Source of the DNA: an uncultured Bacilli bacterium
GTDB taxonomy: Bacteria; Bacillota_I; Bacilli_A; RF39; UBA660
NCBI GenBank assembly: GCA_934130105.1
Contig: CAKOXL010000002.1
Location: 1 to 64,000, forward strand
DNA: 64,000 nucleotides
Direction: 5' to 3'
How positions within the stretch are numbered: the stretch's first letter is position 1; every line of letters begins with the position of its first letter. A program made the position numbers and the translations under genes. Shown here piece after piece: positions 45,958 through 54,742 of the stretch. Below the pieces are notes generated by a model, which saw nothing but the letters and a program-made list of their open reading frames with translations, made no database searches and had not been told where the DNA came from.

Positions 45958-47787
45958 TCACTTAATAACATAAGGATCTAAACTAGTTCCACTTCCACTT
46001 TTTATTTTTGTTTTATTTGAAACATAAAATTGAAGCTTAAAGCCATTAGAAGCATATAAACTATCAGAATCAACCGTAAAAGTTTTTCCATTACTACTAT
46101 TAACCATTAAAGCATGGCTATCATCAATATAATCAAGTAGCCAATAATTAGCTTGACCAGTCATTTGTTCATTAGTAGCTGAAAAGATTTCATAACTTGC
46201 AGGAATACTAATCTTTGCTTTAAACGTATCAATAAAATATTCAGAATATTTTTTATCAGCAGCATAAGTAGGTAATTCAAAATCATGAGAAATTATCAAC
46301 TTATCGTCAATATAATCCAAATGTTGATTATTAAGTTTATAAGCAATATTTCCTTCTAAATTAGGATTAAATTTAAAAATCTTATTTTCATTTTCATAAT
46401 TAGAATATATATAATTTCCTGTTGTATTATTTTTTAAATAACCAGTTGAAGTCAATCTAATATTTCCATCTTTATCAATATCACTAATACGGAAACTCAT
46501 TCCGAAATATGAAACATGTTCACCAATTAATCTAGTATTTAATAAATCATTTTCCTTTCCCATACTATAATCGCCTAAGGTATAAGGATTATTAATACTT
46601 CCATTACCAGATAAAATATATAAACCATTTTTTAAAATCAAGCTTGGCTTAACAGTTGATATACTAGTTTCATCATTAGTACCTATACCAGAATCATTAA
46701 GAAATATATGAATATACCCAAAACGATTATCCTTGAGATTCATAAGCCAATATTCAGTAAGTGTATTTAAATATGTCTCATTTTCCTTTTTAGATAAATT
46801 GTAATCAGAAACACTCAGTAATCCAACCGTTGAAGTACTAAACGAAGAACAATTGTTAGAAATAGTATTAATATCTGAAACATCATCAGTACACCATGCA
46901 TTATCTTTAACTAAATAATCAGTATTATATAATTTTTGATAAAAATAATTATTTAACCAATCTTTTATGTTACTACTATCAAAGTTAGCACCTTCTACAC
47001 CATAATTAACATTAGATATACTACTATTAGTAACTATCTTAACACTTCCATCATCATTTACATTAACTATTCTAAATAACATTCCTGAAAATAGTAAATA
47101 GTTATTTACATCTAAACCCTTATAGTAGTTAGAATCATCAGTACTACTCTTTACTACTTCTGTTAAATTTCTAGCAACTATTACATTTCTAGTAACAACT
47201 GTTTTATTATAAGCTTTATCTCTAACTGTATAAGTAACTTTATAAGTACCTACTTTACTAGTATCAACATTACTAGAATCAATTATAACTTGGCTATTAT
47301 CAATAATACCTTCTTCTTTATCAACTACCTTATTAACACCTGGTTCAATATAGCTACTACCAAATGCTAATATCGTATTTATATCACCATTTAAGGCAAT
47401 TTCAGGTCCTGTATGATCAGTATTAGATTCATACTTACCACATTTTAAATATACATTATATTTAAAAGTTCCATCATCATTTTGATATACCCTAACCCAA
47501 CTATTAGTATCACATAATTTTCTAGTCTTTGGAATATATAAAGCTTCAATATGGTTACCATCATATAATTCCTGTAAACTAATCTCCCTAGTTTCATTCT
47601 TTCTAGGTAATTGATTACTATTAAAATCATAATACCTTTTAACAGTATCTAAAAATAACTTCTCTTGTTTATTAAAAATATCATACTTAGAAAAATAAAA
47701 ATTCCAAGATAAATATCCACTTAATATCAAAATAAATCCAACTATTATTAAAATAATACTCTTAATATTCTTTTTAATGAAGTTCAT
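45958..47787 (-). CDS. Surface protein with Ig-like (DUF5011-type) domain
   Basis: This 609-residue protein has an N-terminal signal anchor (about 10-31). A bacterial Ig-like domain follows (about 128-205: PEIALNGDINTILAFG, ending VTYTVRDKAYNKTVV). Two or three repeats built around YLLFSGMLFRIVNVNDDGS and VSYFGMSFRISDIDKDGN come next (about 225-605), resembling the DUF6273-type C-type-lectin-like fold. It is anchored at the N-terminus and exposed outside. It probably serves adhesion or forms a stalk; binding partner unknown. Confidence 0.72.
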   Translation of the reverse strand: MNFIKKNIKSIILIIVGFILILSGYLSWNFYFSKYDIFNKQEKLFLDTVKRYYDFNSNQLPRKNETREISLQELYDGNHIEALYIPKTRKLCDTNSWVRVYQNDDGTFKYNVYLKCGKYESNTDHTGPEIALNGDINTILAFGSSYIEPGVNKVVDKEEGIIDNSQVIIDSSNVDTSKVGTYKVTYTVRDKAYNKTVVTRNVIVARNLTEVVKSSTDDSNYYKGLDVNNYLLFSGMLFRIVNVNDDGSVKIVTNSSISNVNYGVEGANFDSSNIKDWLNNYFYQKLYNTDYLVKDNAWCTDDVSDINTISNNCSSFSTSTVGLLSVSDYNLSKKENETYLNTLTEYWLMNLKDNRFGYIHIFLNDSGIGTNDETSISTVKPSLILKNGLYILSGNGSINNPYTLGDYSMGKENDLLNTRLIGEHVSYFGMSFRISDIDKDGNIRLTSTGYLKNNTTGNYIYSNYENENKIFKFNPNLEGNIAYKLNNQHLDYIDDKLIISHDFELPTYAADKKYSEYFIDTFKAKISIPASYEIFSATNEQMTGQANYWLLDYIDDSHALMVNSSNGKTFTVDSDSLYASNGFKLQFYVSNKTKIKSGSGTSLDPYVIK

Positions 47788-47789
47788 AA

Positions 47790-49352
47790 CTATTCTCCTT
47801 TCAACTTATAATAATATTGATAAGTACGTACCGTAAATACTAAATCAACTTCATCACTATTTGCTACCTCACTTGGTACTATTAAATATAAATAGTCACC
47901 TCTATAAATTTTATTGACAGCAGGTTTTATTCTTACTAACTTATATTCATCGCCTACTTTATATCTTATTTTTCCATATTTACTTAAAAATTCTAAATAC
48001 TTAGACTTAGTTATATTATTAAAACTTGCCCTAATGTACATTACTTTTTCATTTTCACTTGTCGTTACAGTACCTTGATATATTGGACAAGTATTAGTAT
48101 TACATGACTGATAAGTATAATTTACACTATCTAATAAATCATAACTATTTATTTTAAAGTTAACACTTTCTGACAAATTAATAGGTATATTAAACTCTTC
48201 GTTTAATTTACTACTACCTTTATCTTTAAATGTTGAAATATCTAAAACTTTTATCTTTACTCTCACAAATTTACCATCTTTATTTATATCTTGATACTTT
48301 AAAATAAAATTAGCATTACTGTTTGCTTCTGGTAATTCATAAACTAATAAATACGATGTTTCCTCTAATGCATTAATGCTTTTCCCTGTATACAAATTAC
48401 CCATATCAGAAAAATAAGAATTAAATTTAGTTGTAGGAATATAATATTCATCATCTACAAATAGAAAAACATTTTGAGTGTCAAAAGTCCTAGATGTATT
48501 AAGTAAATTTTTAATATCTAAATCAACTAATACAAAATAAGTACCCTTCTCCGAAACGATATTTCCAGCATAATCTTTATCTGTTAAATAAACATTATTA
48601 ATCTTTAATTGATAATAATTAGAATTAAATGTATCAGACATTTTATAAATTTTATTTTCTACATAAAAATAATTATAAAAATTGTAACCAATTATCCCAA
48701 TTAATAAAAGTGTAATAATCATAAAATAAAATTTATGTTCCAAGATAAAGTATTTTAAATTACGAACATGATACTTTATTTTACGAATAAATTTATCTTT
48801 ATCAAATCCTACCTGAACTTCTACTTCTTCACGGTCTTCTTCCTTTATTTCTAAAAATTCCTTATCTTCCTGAAAACCAAAATTTTTAAGATCTATTCCA
48901 ATTGCCCTTATTAATAAAATAAGCATCATCGGATAATAAAAAAGTGTCGATATAAACATTAAATCCCTAGTAGCTCTAGCAGTTACTAGTTTATAACCTT
49001 TGAAAACTTGATATGTAAAGTAGTTATTAACATACATAAACAGTATAAATACTAATATATTAACTAATAACATTAAAATATAGCTAAAGTAAGGTTTATC
49101 TTTTCTTTTTAATAAATAAGAAAGAACAGCAGTAATTATAATAATAAATATAAACGATAAGGTTGTATATATATTTACATAATTACTAATAGGATTAATA
49201 CTAACATTATAACTAGCAGTAGCCAAATATTCTTTAGCAAATTGATATAATTTAAAATCTTTATAGTAAATAAATATTACTAAAAGTAAAAGCAAAATAT
49301 TAATTTTTTGAAAATATTTAATCAAAAAGGCATACGGCTTTCTAATAATCAT
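47790..49352 (-). CDS. Membrane protein with DUF4352-like ectodomain
   Basis: This 520-residue protein heads the Tad/T4SS cluster. It has four or five N-terminal spans, a cytoplasmic charged loop (about 165-200), another span (about 208-228) and an outer domain of about 290 residues. The outer domain starts YYQLKINNVYLTDKDYAG and looks like a DUF4352-type Ig-like fold. No catalytic motif was seen. GGGAGG precedes the ATG, and it lies 2 bases from the next gene. Confidence 0.7.
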   Translation of the reverse strand: MIIRKPYAFLIKYFQKINILLLLLVIFIYYKDFKLYQFAKEYLATASYNVSINPISNYVNIYTTLSFIFIIIITAVLSYLLKRKDKPYFSYILMLLVNILVFILFMYVNNYFTYQVFKGYKLVTARATRDLMFISTLFYYPMMLILLIRAIGIDLKNFGFQEDKEFLEIKEEDREEVEVQVGFDKDKFIRKIKYHVRNLKYFILEHKFYFMIITLLLIGIIGYNFYNYFYVENKIYKMSDTFNSNYYQLKINNVYLTDKDYAGNIVSEKGTYFVLVDLDIKNLLNTSRTFDTQNVFLFVDDEYYIPTTKFNSYFSDMGNLYTGKSINALEETSYLLVYELPEANSNANFILKYQDINKDGKFVRVKIKVLDISTFKDKGSSKLNEEFNIPINLSESVNFKINSYDLLDSVNYTYQSCNTNTCPIYQGTVTTSENEKVMYIRASFNNITKSKYLEFLSKYGKIRYKVGDEYKLVRIKPAVNKIYRGDYLYLIVPSEVANSDEVDLVFTVRTYQYYYKLKGE

Positions 49353-49382
49353 TTTATAGCCTCCCTACTTTATTCTAGAAAT

Positions 49383-49391
49383 ATTATAACA
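49383..49391 (-). promoter_or_regulatory. Extended -10 promoter at the head of the Tad/T4SS cluster
   Basis: GATGTTATAAT with the -10 hexamer at 49383-49388, about 30 bases upstream of the first gene of the cluster. No good -35 hexamer. Confidence 0.6.
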
Positions 49392-49430
49392 TCAAGATAA
49401 ATAAAAAAAAAGTAAAAGATAATAAATTGT

Positions 49431-49438
49431 GTTATACT
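49431..49438 (+). promoter_or_regulatory. Extended -10 promoter of the thioredoxin-like lipoprotein
   Basis: TGT followed by TATACT (49433-49438), about 15 bases before the ATG at 49454. The leader is very short. Confidence 0.45.
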
Positions 49439-49453
49439 AAATATGGAGGTAAT

Positions 49454-49867
49454 ATGAAAAAGGTATTTAAGTTTAGTTTTTTATGTTTACTGATATTATT
49501 TGTATCAGGATGTGAAAAAAATTACATGAAAGAAATTAGTTATTCTGAATATGAAAAATTAATTGAGAATAAAGAAACTTTTATTTTAGAAGTTATGAAA
49601 ACTGATTGTTCCGCTTGTATTAACTTTGAGCCAAAAATTAAAGCTGTTGCCAGTGAGTATAAATTAGAAATTAAATATATTAATATTGCTAATTTATCAG
49701 ATGAAGAACATGATGCTTTAACTAAAAAAACTGGTGTTTCTGCAACACCAACGGTAATATTTTATAATGATGGGGAAGAAAAAACAGTTGCTTCTAGAAT
49801 AAATGGTAGTGTATCAAAAGAAAAAATAATCACTAAGTTTAAAGCAAATGGCTTTATTACTGAATAA
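49454..49867 (+). CDS. Thioredoxin-fold lipoprotein
   Basis: This 137-residue protein has a lipobox LFVSGC and a thioredoxin fold with active site DCSAC and cis-Pro in GVSATPTVIF. It would work outside the membrane as a disulfide oxidase, isomerase or reductase. It is the only gene on the plus strand between the Cys-rich pilus/secretion cluster and the CalY-like gene, so a role in folding those disulfide-rich surface proteins is plausible. GGAGGTAAT precedes the ATG; an earlier in-frame start at 49427 is less likely. Confidence 0.88.
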   Translation: MKKVFKFSFLCLLILFVSGCEKNYMKEISYSEYEKLIENKETFILEVMKTDCSACINFEPKIKAVASEYKLEIKYINIANLSDEEHDALTKKTGVSATPTVIFYNDGEEKTVASRINGSVSKEKIITKFKANGFITE

Positions 49868-49884
49868 TATTGTTAATATTTTTT

Positions 49885-49906
49885 AAGAACTGATTAGTTC
49901 TTTTTT
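49885..49906 (+). terminator. Terminator of the thioredoxin-like gene
   Basis: Stem AAGAACT / AGTTCTT with a 4-base loop and a T run, 18 bases after the stop. Confidence 0.85.
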
Positions 49907-49913
49907 ATTGCAT

Positions 49914-49940
49914 AAAAAAAGAATAAGCATGAACTTATTC
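49914..49940 (-). terminator. Terminator of the CalY/FGE-like gene
   Basis: On the minus strand GAATAAG and CTTATTC form the stem, followed by seven T. It sits 8 bases past the stop. Confidence 0.87.
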
Positions 49941-49947
49941 AAATACG

Positions 49948-51717
49948 TTATTTATCAAGAACAAGACGGAAAGAAATACTACTGTTAGCAGCGCCTGCAC
50001 CTCTATGAAATGCAAAGGAACCAGCCAAAACACCTTCGTAATAACTACTACTACGAATAAACCAAGGAGAAGAAGCTGCAATGAAATTACTCATATCATT
50101 TCCCCATGTAATGTGGTAGCGATTATTATTATCACTATCTTTGTAAGAATAAAATGGGCCTAATTCACCAGTTGCATCACCTAATACTCTTTTATTATAA
50201 GTTGTTAATTCACTAACATTTGAATATATATCAAAGTATTTATTATCATATGTAGCTATACTAGTTGTATCAAATCCACTACTTCCTAATGTATTCTCTC
50301 TATATGATGCCATATATTCCCATGATCCACCTGACATATCATAAATTCCTGTTATATTACCAGTAGTTGATGCCAAAACTCCAATATCTGTATTATACTC
50401 ATTCTCACATCCATTATAATATCCTTCACTATGATCTGTTTGAGATTTTCCTACATAATTTAAAGATGGTGTAGTTGCGGCACATCCTGTTGTAAATGTT
50501 TGACTATTATTTATTCTTATTTCACTATTTATTCCATATTTTGAATGTGATAAATATGCTACTGCTCCCCATTCTGTATTTTTCATCATATGACTATCTA
50601 AAGTTCTATCATAATTATAAGCTAGATTAAACATAGTACTAACATTTATATTTCTTAAACTTGCTTGATTTGGAAGTACACTTATTTCAGAAGTAGTACC
50701 CGTAGTTTCAAATTTTGCTACCCAAATTCCATCTACATCTAATATTGTAAATGCTGGATGAGTTAAATATTCTCCGACAGTTGAACCAGTTGATGGTGTT
50801 ACACTCTTACTTTCAAACACTATATTTATTTCTTGTTCAGTACTTTCACTAGGCTTGCTATCTACTGTTGTAACATTTGTATAATTTCCTTCATTAAATA
50901 TTTCATATCTATATCTTGGTATCCATACAAAGTACGATTCAATATTATCTTCTGGTATAATATCATCATTCTTATAATTGATACTTTTATCTTTTAAAAT
51001 AACACTATTAGCCCACTTTTTATCAGCATAACTGTACCAAGCTGTTGTAGTATCAGCTTTAGTTACTACTCCTGTATCTGATATTACTACTGGTACTAAA
51101 TTACCACTTAAGACAGGATCTGCACCATTTAAAATTCCTTCTTTATAAGTAACAGCATTAACCTGCGTACCAACTACTCTGATTTGTGATGCAAAATATT
51201 TATTTTGAGCTGTATTATCAGCATTATAATCAACCCATAAACGTAAAGTATAAGTAATGCTTTCCCCCTTTTTCAAAATACCACTTGTTATTAATCTATT
51301 ATCATCTGAATAACTATTTAAATCACTGGTAATATTATAATTAGTAGTATGATTAAAAAGATTAAAACGAATAAATTTATTATCAAGTCTCTCACCAGCA
51401 TCATCTAATAAAATATCATCCAAATAAACACTATAAAAACTATCAATAGTACCAGTATTAGTTAAAGTAAAAGAATAACCATCTTGTTGTAAAGCAACAT
51501 CGTCTTTAGTTGGTACAACATTATTTAAAATTATTTTATCTTCATCCTTATTATCTTTAATTACAAGTTCCAAGGAACCAATTACTATTTTAAAATCAGT
51601 ATTTTTAGTAACATCAAATCTAAATAATGCATAACTAGTAGAAATAAATATTATAGTAATAGCTAATAAAATAAATACTGCTATCATGGATACTTTCTTA
51701 TTTTTTAAAATTTTCAT
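49948..51717 (-). CDS. TasA/CalY-like secreted protein with FGE/C-type-lectin-like C-terminus
   Basis: This 589-residue protein begins with a SipW-type signal region (about 1-30) and a TasA/camelysin-like domain: LFRFDVTKNTDFKIVIGSLE, then YSFTLTNTGTIDSFYSVYL. The C-terminal 240 residues look like a formylglycine-enzyme/C-type-lectin fold, with NTEWGAVAYLSHSKYG, YDMSGGSWEYMASYRE and a final SFRLVL. The last 40 residues have the Ser/Tyr/Gly/Ala/Asn-rich pattern of a diversity-generating-retroelement variable region. It is probably a surface fibre or receptor protein. It has its own consensus promoter and terminator. Confidence 0.75.
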   Translation of the reverse strand: MKILKNKKVSMIAVFILLAITIIFISTSYALFRFDVTKNTDFKIVIGSLELVIKDNKDEDKIILNNVVPTKDDVALQQDGYSFTLTNTGTIDSFYSVYLDDILLDDAGERLDNKFIRFNLFNHTTNYNITSDLNSYSDDNRLITSGILKKGESITYTLRLWVDYNADNTAQNKYFASQIRVVGTQVNAVTYKEGILNGADPVLSGNLVPVVISDTGVVTKADTTTAWYSYADKKWANSVILKDKSINYKNDDIIPEDNIESYFVWIPRYRYEIFNEGNYTNVTTVDSKPSESTEQEINIVFESKSVTPSTGSTVGEYLTHPAFTILDVDGIWVAKFETTGTTSEISVLPNQASLRNINVSTMFNLAYNYDRTLDSHMMKNTEWGAVAYLSHSKYGINSEIRINNSQTFTTGCAATTPSLNYVGKSQTDHSEGYYNGCENEYNTDIGVLASTTGNITGIYDMSGGSWEYMASYRENTLGSSGFDTTSIATYDNKYFDIYSNVSELTTYNKRVLGDATGELGPFYSYKDSDNNNRYHITWGNDMSNFIAASSPWFIRSSSYYEGVLAGSFAFHRGAGAANSSISFRLVLDK

Positions 51718-51745
51718 AAAACCATCCCCTATTATTTATAACTAA

Positions 51746-51774
51746 ATTATATAATCTTTTTGCACATTAAACAA
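51746..51774 (-). promoter_or_regulatory. Promoter of the CalY/FGE-like gene
   Basis: TTGTTT (51769-51774) and TATAAT (51746-51751) with a 17-base spacer, about 30 bases before the ATG. Confidence 0.8.
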
Positions 51775-51963
51775 GCCTTTTTACATTTGATAACCAGAAA
51801 AAAAAGATATAAATTATATCCAATTAATTATTAAATTTCATTTACTTTTATAAAGTAAATAAAGCTTATAAGGGTAATTTTAATTATTGAAATTACTAAT
51901 TAGATAGTTATTTTATGGTTCAATCTTAGCAATCAAAAAATGAAATTTTGATAAGCATAGACA

Positions 51964-51992
51964 TTTACAGCTTAAAGTATACATGATATAAT
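51964..51992 (+). promoter_or_regulatory. Near-consensus promoter of the 279-residue lipoprotein
   Basis: TTTACA (51964-51969) and TATAAT (51987-51992) with a 17-base spacer and an extended -10 TGA. Confidence 0.85.
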
Positions 51993-52018
51993 ATAGCCAC
52001 TTTGAAAGGAAGAAAAAT

Positions 52019-52858
52019 ATGGAAAAGAAAAAAGATTTATTAGCTTTAAAATTAAAATTAATTACTTTTGCTTTCTCTGGTGCTCTTACAGTACCTTTAA
52101 CTGGATGCGCACATGAAATTGCTACCAATAGTGATATTGAATATTCTATATTAGATCAAAATGACATTGACGACATTGAAAGTGGTACTACCCAAATTAT
52201 AAAAGTACCAAATAATGATTTTAATTTAGTAGTAAATTATAAATTTGATTTAAATGAAAATGAAAAATGGACTATTTGTGATGATAAAGATATCATTATG
52301 GAAATTAATACCGAAAACTTAAGAGATGGCATGAAAGTATATATTGACAATATTCATACTGATACGACCATAGTTTCCTATAGTCCCTATTCTAATGGTA
52401 TTTTACAAGATACTATGGATGATAGAATTCATAACTCCCTAATGCTTGGTTTTCCAATTTCTAACGATACTAGTTATGTTGGTTCCAATCATATTGAAGG
52501 ACAAAATGAAACTTTTATAAGTGGATATAGTCATGGTGGAAATGGTTACTCTAATGGAACAATTACACAAAGAAGAAGATTAGAGTCTGAATATTTAGAA
52601 AGTGGTGTACATGCTAACCAAATTAGTAGCGTTATTGATTTAATTATTATTGATGAAAATGGTACAATTTCTTGTGTAAGTGTTAATTCTGATATATATG
52701 TTCCTGCATGGCCATTTATTAAATTTGTTAGTAATGGTGAAGTTTACTATAATTATTATTACTTTGAAAACAATAAAACTAAAGTTAAGAAACTATCAGA
52801 AAAAGAATATAATGAATTTACCGATAGTGGCAACAATTATCAAAAAACTATACAATAG
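52019..52858 (+). CDS. Orphan lipoprotein
   Basis: This 279-residue protein has a long signal peptide with a lipobox-like VPLTGC (about Cys30). The mature protein is polar and Asn/Asp/Tyr-rich and has no recognised domain. It contains strands such as IIKVPNNDFNLVVNYKFDL and a late VYYNYYYFENN segment. It is probably exported and lipid-anchored. Its promoter is among the strongest in the window and it has its own terminator, so it is a single-gene unit. Function unknown. Confidence 0.75.
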   Translation: MEKKKDLLALKLKLITFAFSGALTVPLTGCAHEIATNSDIEYSILDQNDIDDIESGTTQIIKVPNNDFNLVVNYKFDLNENEKWTICDDKDIIMEINTENLRDGMKVYIDNIHTDTTIVSYSPYSNGILQDTMDDRIHNSLMLGFPISNDTSYVGSNHIEGQNETFISGYSHGGNGYSNGTITQRRRLESEYLESGVHANQISSVIDLIIIDENGTISCVSVNSDIYVPAWPFIKFVSNGEVYYNYYYFENNKTKVKKLSEKEYNEFTDSGNNYQKTIQ

Positions 52859-52874
52859 TCATAAATAATACAAT

Positions 52875-52917
52875 AGTGATTATTCGTTCTTATTGAACTG
52901 TAATAATCACTTTTTAT
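52875..52917 (+). terminator. Terminator of the orphan lipoprotein gene
   Basis: A 10-bp perfect stem, AGTGATTATT (52875-52884) with AATAATCACT (52902-52911), is followed by a T-rich tail. Confidence 0.87.
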
Positions 52918-52926
52918 TTTACGCTT

Positions 52927-53403
52927 TTATAAACTACTAATCCAACTATCAATATCTTCTTCACTTGTTACTAAAGTATCAGAATAACTTTTAAAAACAA
53001 TATTCATTTCTTTTTCTACCTTAGAATTAGGACACATATCTTTTATTTCCTTAAAAGTTTTACCAAGCCAACCTGCATTAGTAGCAAAAGGAATAACTCT
53101 TTTTCCATCTAAATTATAATGACTTAAAAAAGTTCTAATAGCTGGTACTGGACGATACCACCAAACTGGTGTACCTAAAATAATAGTATCATATTTATCT
53201 AAATCAACATTAATATCTTGTATTTCTGGTAAATGGTTACTAGATTCACTATTCTGTTCATCATTTACTACGGAATCATAATCATCAGAATAAGGAACAA
53301 CTGTTTTAATTTCTAAAATATCACAGTCTAGTTTTTCCTTTATTCTATTACTAATCATTCTAGTATGATTGGTATAAGAAAAATAAACAATAATCTTTTT
53401 CAT
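52927..53403 (-). CDS. Flavodoxin-like protein (second in operon)
   Basis: This 158-residue protein has an N-terminal FMN-binding loop FSYTNHTRMI, then TIILGTPVWWYRPVPAIRTFL and IPFATNAGW, the pattern of the small flavodoxins often linked to aldo/keto reductases. It would carry electrons or reduce quinones in the cytoplasm. ATG at 53403 abuts the DUF362 stop. It is the last gene of the dxs-merR redox operon. Confidence 0.88.
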   Translation of the reverse strand: MKKIIVYFSYTNHTRMISNRIKEKLDCDILEIKTVVPYSDDYDSVVNDEQNSESSNHLPEIQDINVDLDKYDTIILGTPVWWYRPVPAIRTFLSHYNLDGKRVIPFATNAGWLGKTFKEIKDMCPNSKVEKEMNIVFKSYSDTLVTSEEDIDSWISSL

Positions 53404-54299
53404 TAACATTCTCCATCAATATTAATAATTTCATATTCACGATTTCCAATTCCAAGTTCATAAGCTCTTTCTACTGTATGAATGGCATGTTTTTCTTTCA
53501 TTCTATTAATTAAAGATTCCCTACCAGGATCATTAGAATTCATGATTGTATCATAACAACATTGATCAAGTGCGACTGGATCAATACTTGCGAATATTCC
53601 AATATCTTCCATCTCTGGATCTTTAGGATTAGAATCACAATCACAATCTATTGAAATTTTATTAGCAACATTGATATAAGCCATATTTTCTGGTTTGAAA
53701 TACTCAACAACAGCCTTATCTGCTTCTGCCATACTCTCTAAGAAACCATCTTGATCTTCTATTAAATTCCACATTTCTTTCGTGTCTTTTGTTCTTCCTA
53801 CAGAATGAATCCAAGCCTTTCCACTACTAGAAGCTACTCCAATACTCATGTTTTTTAAGGCTCCGCCAAAGCCGCCCATAGCGTGTCCTTTGAAATGAGA
53901 TAATACCAACATAGAATCATAGTTTTGAATATGACTTCCTACGATATTTTTGTTTTGTAAATGTTCTCCACCATGAACAGGAATTTCTATTTCTCCTTCT
54001 TCGTCCATAATGTCACATGGAGCAATTTCTGTAAAACCATGTGCTTTAATAGTTTCCCAGTGATCACTTGAAGTCATTCTTTTTCCTGGATACGCTGTAT
54101 TACATTCTACGATTGTTCCCTTTAATTTTTGAATTAATCCTTTAATTAAATTGGGATCTAGGTAGTTATGACCACCCATTTCTCCTGTTGATATTTTAAC
54201 AGCTACTTTTCCCTTTAAATTTCGATTTAGTGCCTCATATATTTTGATAAGTCCTTCTTCACTAATATCTTTTGTAAAATAAACTTTTGATTTTTCCAT
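53403..54299 (-). CDS. DUF362-domain protein
   Basis: This 298-residue protein has the DUF362 core: KVAVKISTGEMGGHNYL, LSHFKGHAMGGFGGALKNMSIG and DIGIFASIDPVALDQCCYD. Several Cys (DCDCDS, QCC) are present but no classical 2x[4Fe-4S] ferredoxin motif. The family is redox- or metal-related with no assigned reaction. ATG at 54299 follows AAGGGAG. It lies inside the redox operon. Confidence 0.85.
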   Translation of the reverse strand: MEKSKVYFTKDISEEGLIKIYEALNRNLKGKVAVKISTGEMGGHNYLDPNLIKGLIQKLKGTIVECNTAYPGKRMTSSDHWETIKAHGFTEIAPCDIMDEEGEIEIPVHGGEHLQNKNIVGSHIQNYDSMLVLSHFKGHAMGGFGGALKNMSIGVASSSGKAWIHSVGRTKDTKEMWNLIEDQDGFLESMAEADKAVVEYFKPENMAYINVANKISIDCDCDSNPKDPEMEDIGIFASIDPVALDQCCYDTIMNSNDPGRESLINRMKEKHAIHTVERAYELGIGNREYEIINIDGEC

Positions 54300-54313
54300 A
54301 CATTTTACTCCCT

Positions 54314-54742
54314 TCAATTTAATTTCATATATTCATCATCAGTCACTGCTTCACACCACTCATTTGAAGTTTCTTCTCCAGGTACTTCTACTGCTAAATG
54401 ACTGAACCAACTATCCTTTTTAGCTCCATGCCAATGCTTTACATTAGCAGGTATTGTAATAACCATACCTGGAGCTAAGCTAATTGCCTCTTTTCCTTCT
54501 TCCTGATACCAACCACTTCCAGCAGTACAAATTAATATTTGACCTCCACCACTTTTAGCATGATGTATATGCCAGTTATTTCTACACCCAGGTTCAAAAG
54601 TAACATTAGCAATAAATAAACTTGTTTTATTAATATCTGTAAGCGGGTTTAAATAACTGTTACCAATAAAATATTTAGCAAAATTAACATTAGGTTCTCC
54701 TAATCCAAAAACATTTTCCTTTTCAAATTCTTGTTTATTCAT
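54314..54742 (-). CDS. Cupin-domain protein
   Basis: This 142-residue single cupin has metal-ligand motifs WHIHHAKSGGGQILI (His-X-His) and a second-motif His in NVKHWHGAKKDSWF. It is of the type often paired with carboxymuconolactone decarboxylase-like proteins; here the two overlap by 8 bases. Substrate unknown. Confidence 0.9.
   Translation of the reverse strand: MNKQEFEKENVFGLGEPNVNFAKYFIGNSYLNPLTDINKTSLFIANVTFEPGCRNNWHIHHAKSGGGQILICTAGSGWYQEEGKEAISLAPGMVITIPANVKHWHGAKKDSWFSHLAVEVPGEETSNEWCEAVTDDEYMKLN

Larger units (their letters stand above)
51718..52018. other. 301-base divergent intergenic region
   Basis: It holds two divergent promoters (51746-51774 minus, 51964-51992 plus). Between them, about 51780-51960 is very AT-rich with small inverted repeats such as GATATAAATTATATC. 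No gene or known RNA was recognised there. Confidence 0.7.

Noticed and set aside
19445..49352. Integrative conjugative element
   Set aside because: No relaxase, integrase, replication or att-like repeats were seen, and both flanks look chromosomal; kept only as an alternative.
51913..52128. 71-codon minus-strand open frame opposite the orphan lipoprotein start
   Set aside because: It overlaps the plus-strand promoter, ribosome binding site and signal peptide, has no ribosome binding site of its own and resembles no family.
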